A stretch of DNA of 64,000 nt, taken from Kitasatospora humi. Lineage in GTDB: Bacteria; Actinomycetota; Actinomycetes; Streptomycetales; Streptomycetaceae. Below the pieces are notes generated by a model, which was not told where the DNA came from, searched no databases, and saw nothing but the letters and a program-made list of their open reading frames with translations. The translations under genes and the position numbers were made by a program. Location: contig NZ_JAJJPA010000013.1 of the NCBI RefSeq assembly GCF_020907985.1, positions 96,444 to 160,443 on the forward strand, in the 5' to 3' direction. Positions 62,650-64,000 of this stretch are shown in pieces (the first letter of the stretch is position 1; each line of letters opens with the position of its first letter).

Positions 62650-64000
62650 CCGCCCTCGACCAGGCCGTCGACGAGGCCGGGCCCGCGCCGCCGCGCACCG
62701 CACGGATCCGGCCCGAACTGGCGATGGCCGCGGGCACCGCGCTGTCCCGGCTGACCGGTCTCGGCCGGGTCTTCGCGCTCTCCTACGCGCTCGGCGTCAC
62801 CCCGCTCGCCGACGCCTACAACCTGGCCAACACCACCCCCAACATGGTCTACGACCTGGTGCTCGGCGGCGTGCTCTCGGCCACCCTGATCCCGGTGTTC
62901 GTCGCCCGGCTGCAGCGGTCGCGCCCGGACTGGGAGGGGATCAGCGCGGTGCTGACCGTCTGCCTGGTGCTGCTGGTGGCCGCCTCCGCGCTGGTGGTGG
63001 GCGGCGCCGGGGTGCTGGTGCGCGGCTACACGCTGGCCACCGTGCACGCCACGGCCGGGCCGGAACGCGTCGTCGCCGTCCGGCTGCTGCGGCTGTTCGC
63101 TCCGCAGGTGCTGCTCTACGGCGTGGTCGCGCTGACCACCGCCGTGCTGAACAGCCTGCGCCGGTTCGCCCTGGCGGCGTTCGCGCCGATCGCCAACAAC
63201 CTGGTGCTGATCGGGCTGCTGCTGGCCGCCGCACCCCGGCTGCGGCACAGCTCCGTCACCGCGGTGCTCGGCACGCCGGGGCTGCTCACCCTGCTCGGAC
63301 TGGGCACCACCGCCGGGGTGGCCGCCCAGGCGCTGGTGCTGGTCGGTGGGGTGCGGCGGACCGGGGCGCCGCTGCGCTGGCGCTGGCGGCCGCGACATCC
63401 GGCCGTGCGCCAGGTGGCCGGACTGTCCGGCTGGACCTTCGCCATGGTCGCGGCCAACCAGGCCGGGCTGTTCGCGGTGCTGCTGCTGGCCGCCGCCGAA
63501 CCGGGCGGAGTGAGCGCCTACACCTATGCCTTCGCGTTCTTCCAGGTGCCGTTCGGCGTGGTCGCGGTCTCCATCACGGGTGCCCGGCAACCCGGCTGGG
63601 CGGCGACCTGGGCGGCCGGGGAGGTCGAGGAGCTGGGGGCCCAGGTGGCCGACGGGCTGCGGCTGCTGACGCTGCTGATGGTCCCGATCGCGGCCGTGCT
63701 CGCGGCGCTGGCCGACCCGATCGCCCGGCTGCTGCTCGGCCACGGCGCCGCGGGCGTCGGCGGTGCCACGCTCACCGGACAGGTGCTGGCGCTGCTCACC
63801 CTGGGCCTGCCCGGCTTCTCGGCGTACCTGTACTTCGTCCGGGTGCTCCAGGCGATGCGCGACCTGCGGACGGCGTTCGGGCTCTACCTGGTCAACAACG
63901 GGGTGACGGTGGCCGCGGCGCTGGCGCTCTACCGGCCGGCCGGGGTGCGCGGGGTGGCGGTCGCGGTGGCGGTCGGCTACACCGCCGCCGCGCTGGCCGC
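62646..64000 (+). CDS. MurJ/MviN-like lipid flippase, 3' end cut by window
   Basis: At least 451 residues visible; open at the right edge. It starts with GTG at 62646 (overlapping the MurE-like TGA) and reads VTALDQAVDEAGPAPPRTA, then the MurJ signature SRLTGLGRVFALSYALGV and ADAYNLANTTPNMVYDLVLG, followed by regular hydrophobic segments. MurJ flips lipid II; this paralogue, coupled to a MurE-like ligase, would flip the corresponding nonstandard or stage-specific lipid-linked precursor. It is not in the dcw cluster. Confidence 0.85.
   Translation, partial: MTALDQAVDEAGPAPPRTARIRPELAMAAGTALSRLTGLGRVFALSYALGVTPLADAYNLANTTPNMVYDLVLGGVLSATLIPVFVARLQRSRPDWEGISAVLTVCLVLLVAASALVVGGAGVLVRGYTLATVHATAGPERVVAVRLLRLFAPQVLLYGVVALTTAVLNSLRRFALAAFAPIANNLVLIGLLLAAAPRLRHSSVTAVLGTPGLLTLLGLGTTAGVAAQALVLVGGVRRTGAPLRWRWRPRHPAVRQVAGLSGWTFAMVAANQAGLFAVLLLAAAEPGGVSAYTYAFAFFQVPFGVVAVSITGARQPGWAATWAAGEVEELGAQVADGLRLLTLLMVPIAAVLAALADPIARLLLGHGAAGVGGATLTGQVLALLTLGLPGFSAYLYFVRVLQAMRDLRTAFGLYLVNNGVTVAAALALYRPAGVRGVAVAVAVGYTAAALA

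Overview
The window looks like chromosomal DNA of a streptomycete (Streptomyces, Kitasatospora or a close relative). The evidence is very high GC with G/C third positions, frequent GTG starts, four-base ATGA/GTGA gene overlaps, many one-gene TetR, LysR, Rrf2 and XRE switches, NarL-type two-component systems, a mycothiol-type DinB protein and a SAM methyltransferase of the DUF574 type. No rRNA, tRNA, CRISPR array, replication origin or complete insertion sequence was found. Left and right ends are cut inside genes (a thioesterase tail at base 1; a MurJ-like flippase at base 64000).

Layout. 0-9.3 kb: thioesterase tail, a FolD plus cyclohydrolase-like pair for one-carbon folate chemistry, a TetR/MMPL efflux switch with a large perfect operator, a PIG-L deacetylase, an F420-reductase-like protein and a large PAS-GAF-SpoIIE phosphatase/ATPase sensor. 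9.5-17.5 kb (mostly minus strand): a secreted HExxE-type protein with Ig and jelly-roll domains, then a likely four-gene operon (class II aldolase, TetR, ketopantoate-reductase-like enzyme, type II thioesterase) behind a perfect palindrome, then an ABC transporter pair. 17.6-32 kb: single-gene regulatory switches (Rrf2/SDR, TetR/flavin monooxygenase, LysR/cyclase) and many small enzymes (DUF402, reductase, P-loop kinase, macro domain, GNATs, HAD, DinB, DUF4291, YCII, DUF574 methyltransferase, VOC). 33-37.6 kb: a scarred stretch with a beheaded histidine kinase, an IS5-type transposase remnant and a DUF5753 remnant, mixed with intact genes including a Clp-N/HTH regulator with twin operators. 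38-49.6 kb: a two-component system, then a 1363-residue secreted beta-propeller/lectin protein followed by a processive GT2 glycosyltransferase and two GT39-like membrane transferases. 49.6-54.8 kb: AhpD-like protein, MurQ, a small secreted protein, a baeRF-type release-factor-like protein, a membrane TIR-like protein and a coupled RipA/8xMP-like membrane protein pair. 54.8-56.8 kb: a threonine-codon leader peptide and hairpin in front of a short threonyl-tRNA synthetase lacking its editing part, with an orphan second copy of the hairpin 0.5 kb upstream. 56.9-64 kb: isochorismatase-like hydrolase, MFS exporter, thioesterase, XRE-cupin/GNAT pair, and a MurE-like ligase coupled to a MurJ-like flippase.

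The strongest leads are the Thr attenuator with its editing-less synthetase, the FolD whose catalytic lysine is isoleucine beside a separate cyclohydrolase-like gene, the MurE-like ligase with DSPG instead of DNPR coupled to a MurJ-like gene, and the baeRF/TIR-like/8xMP cluster. All family names are from reading the sequence; no database search was run.
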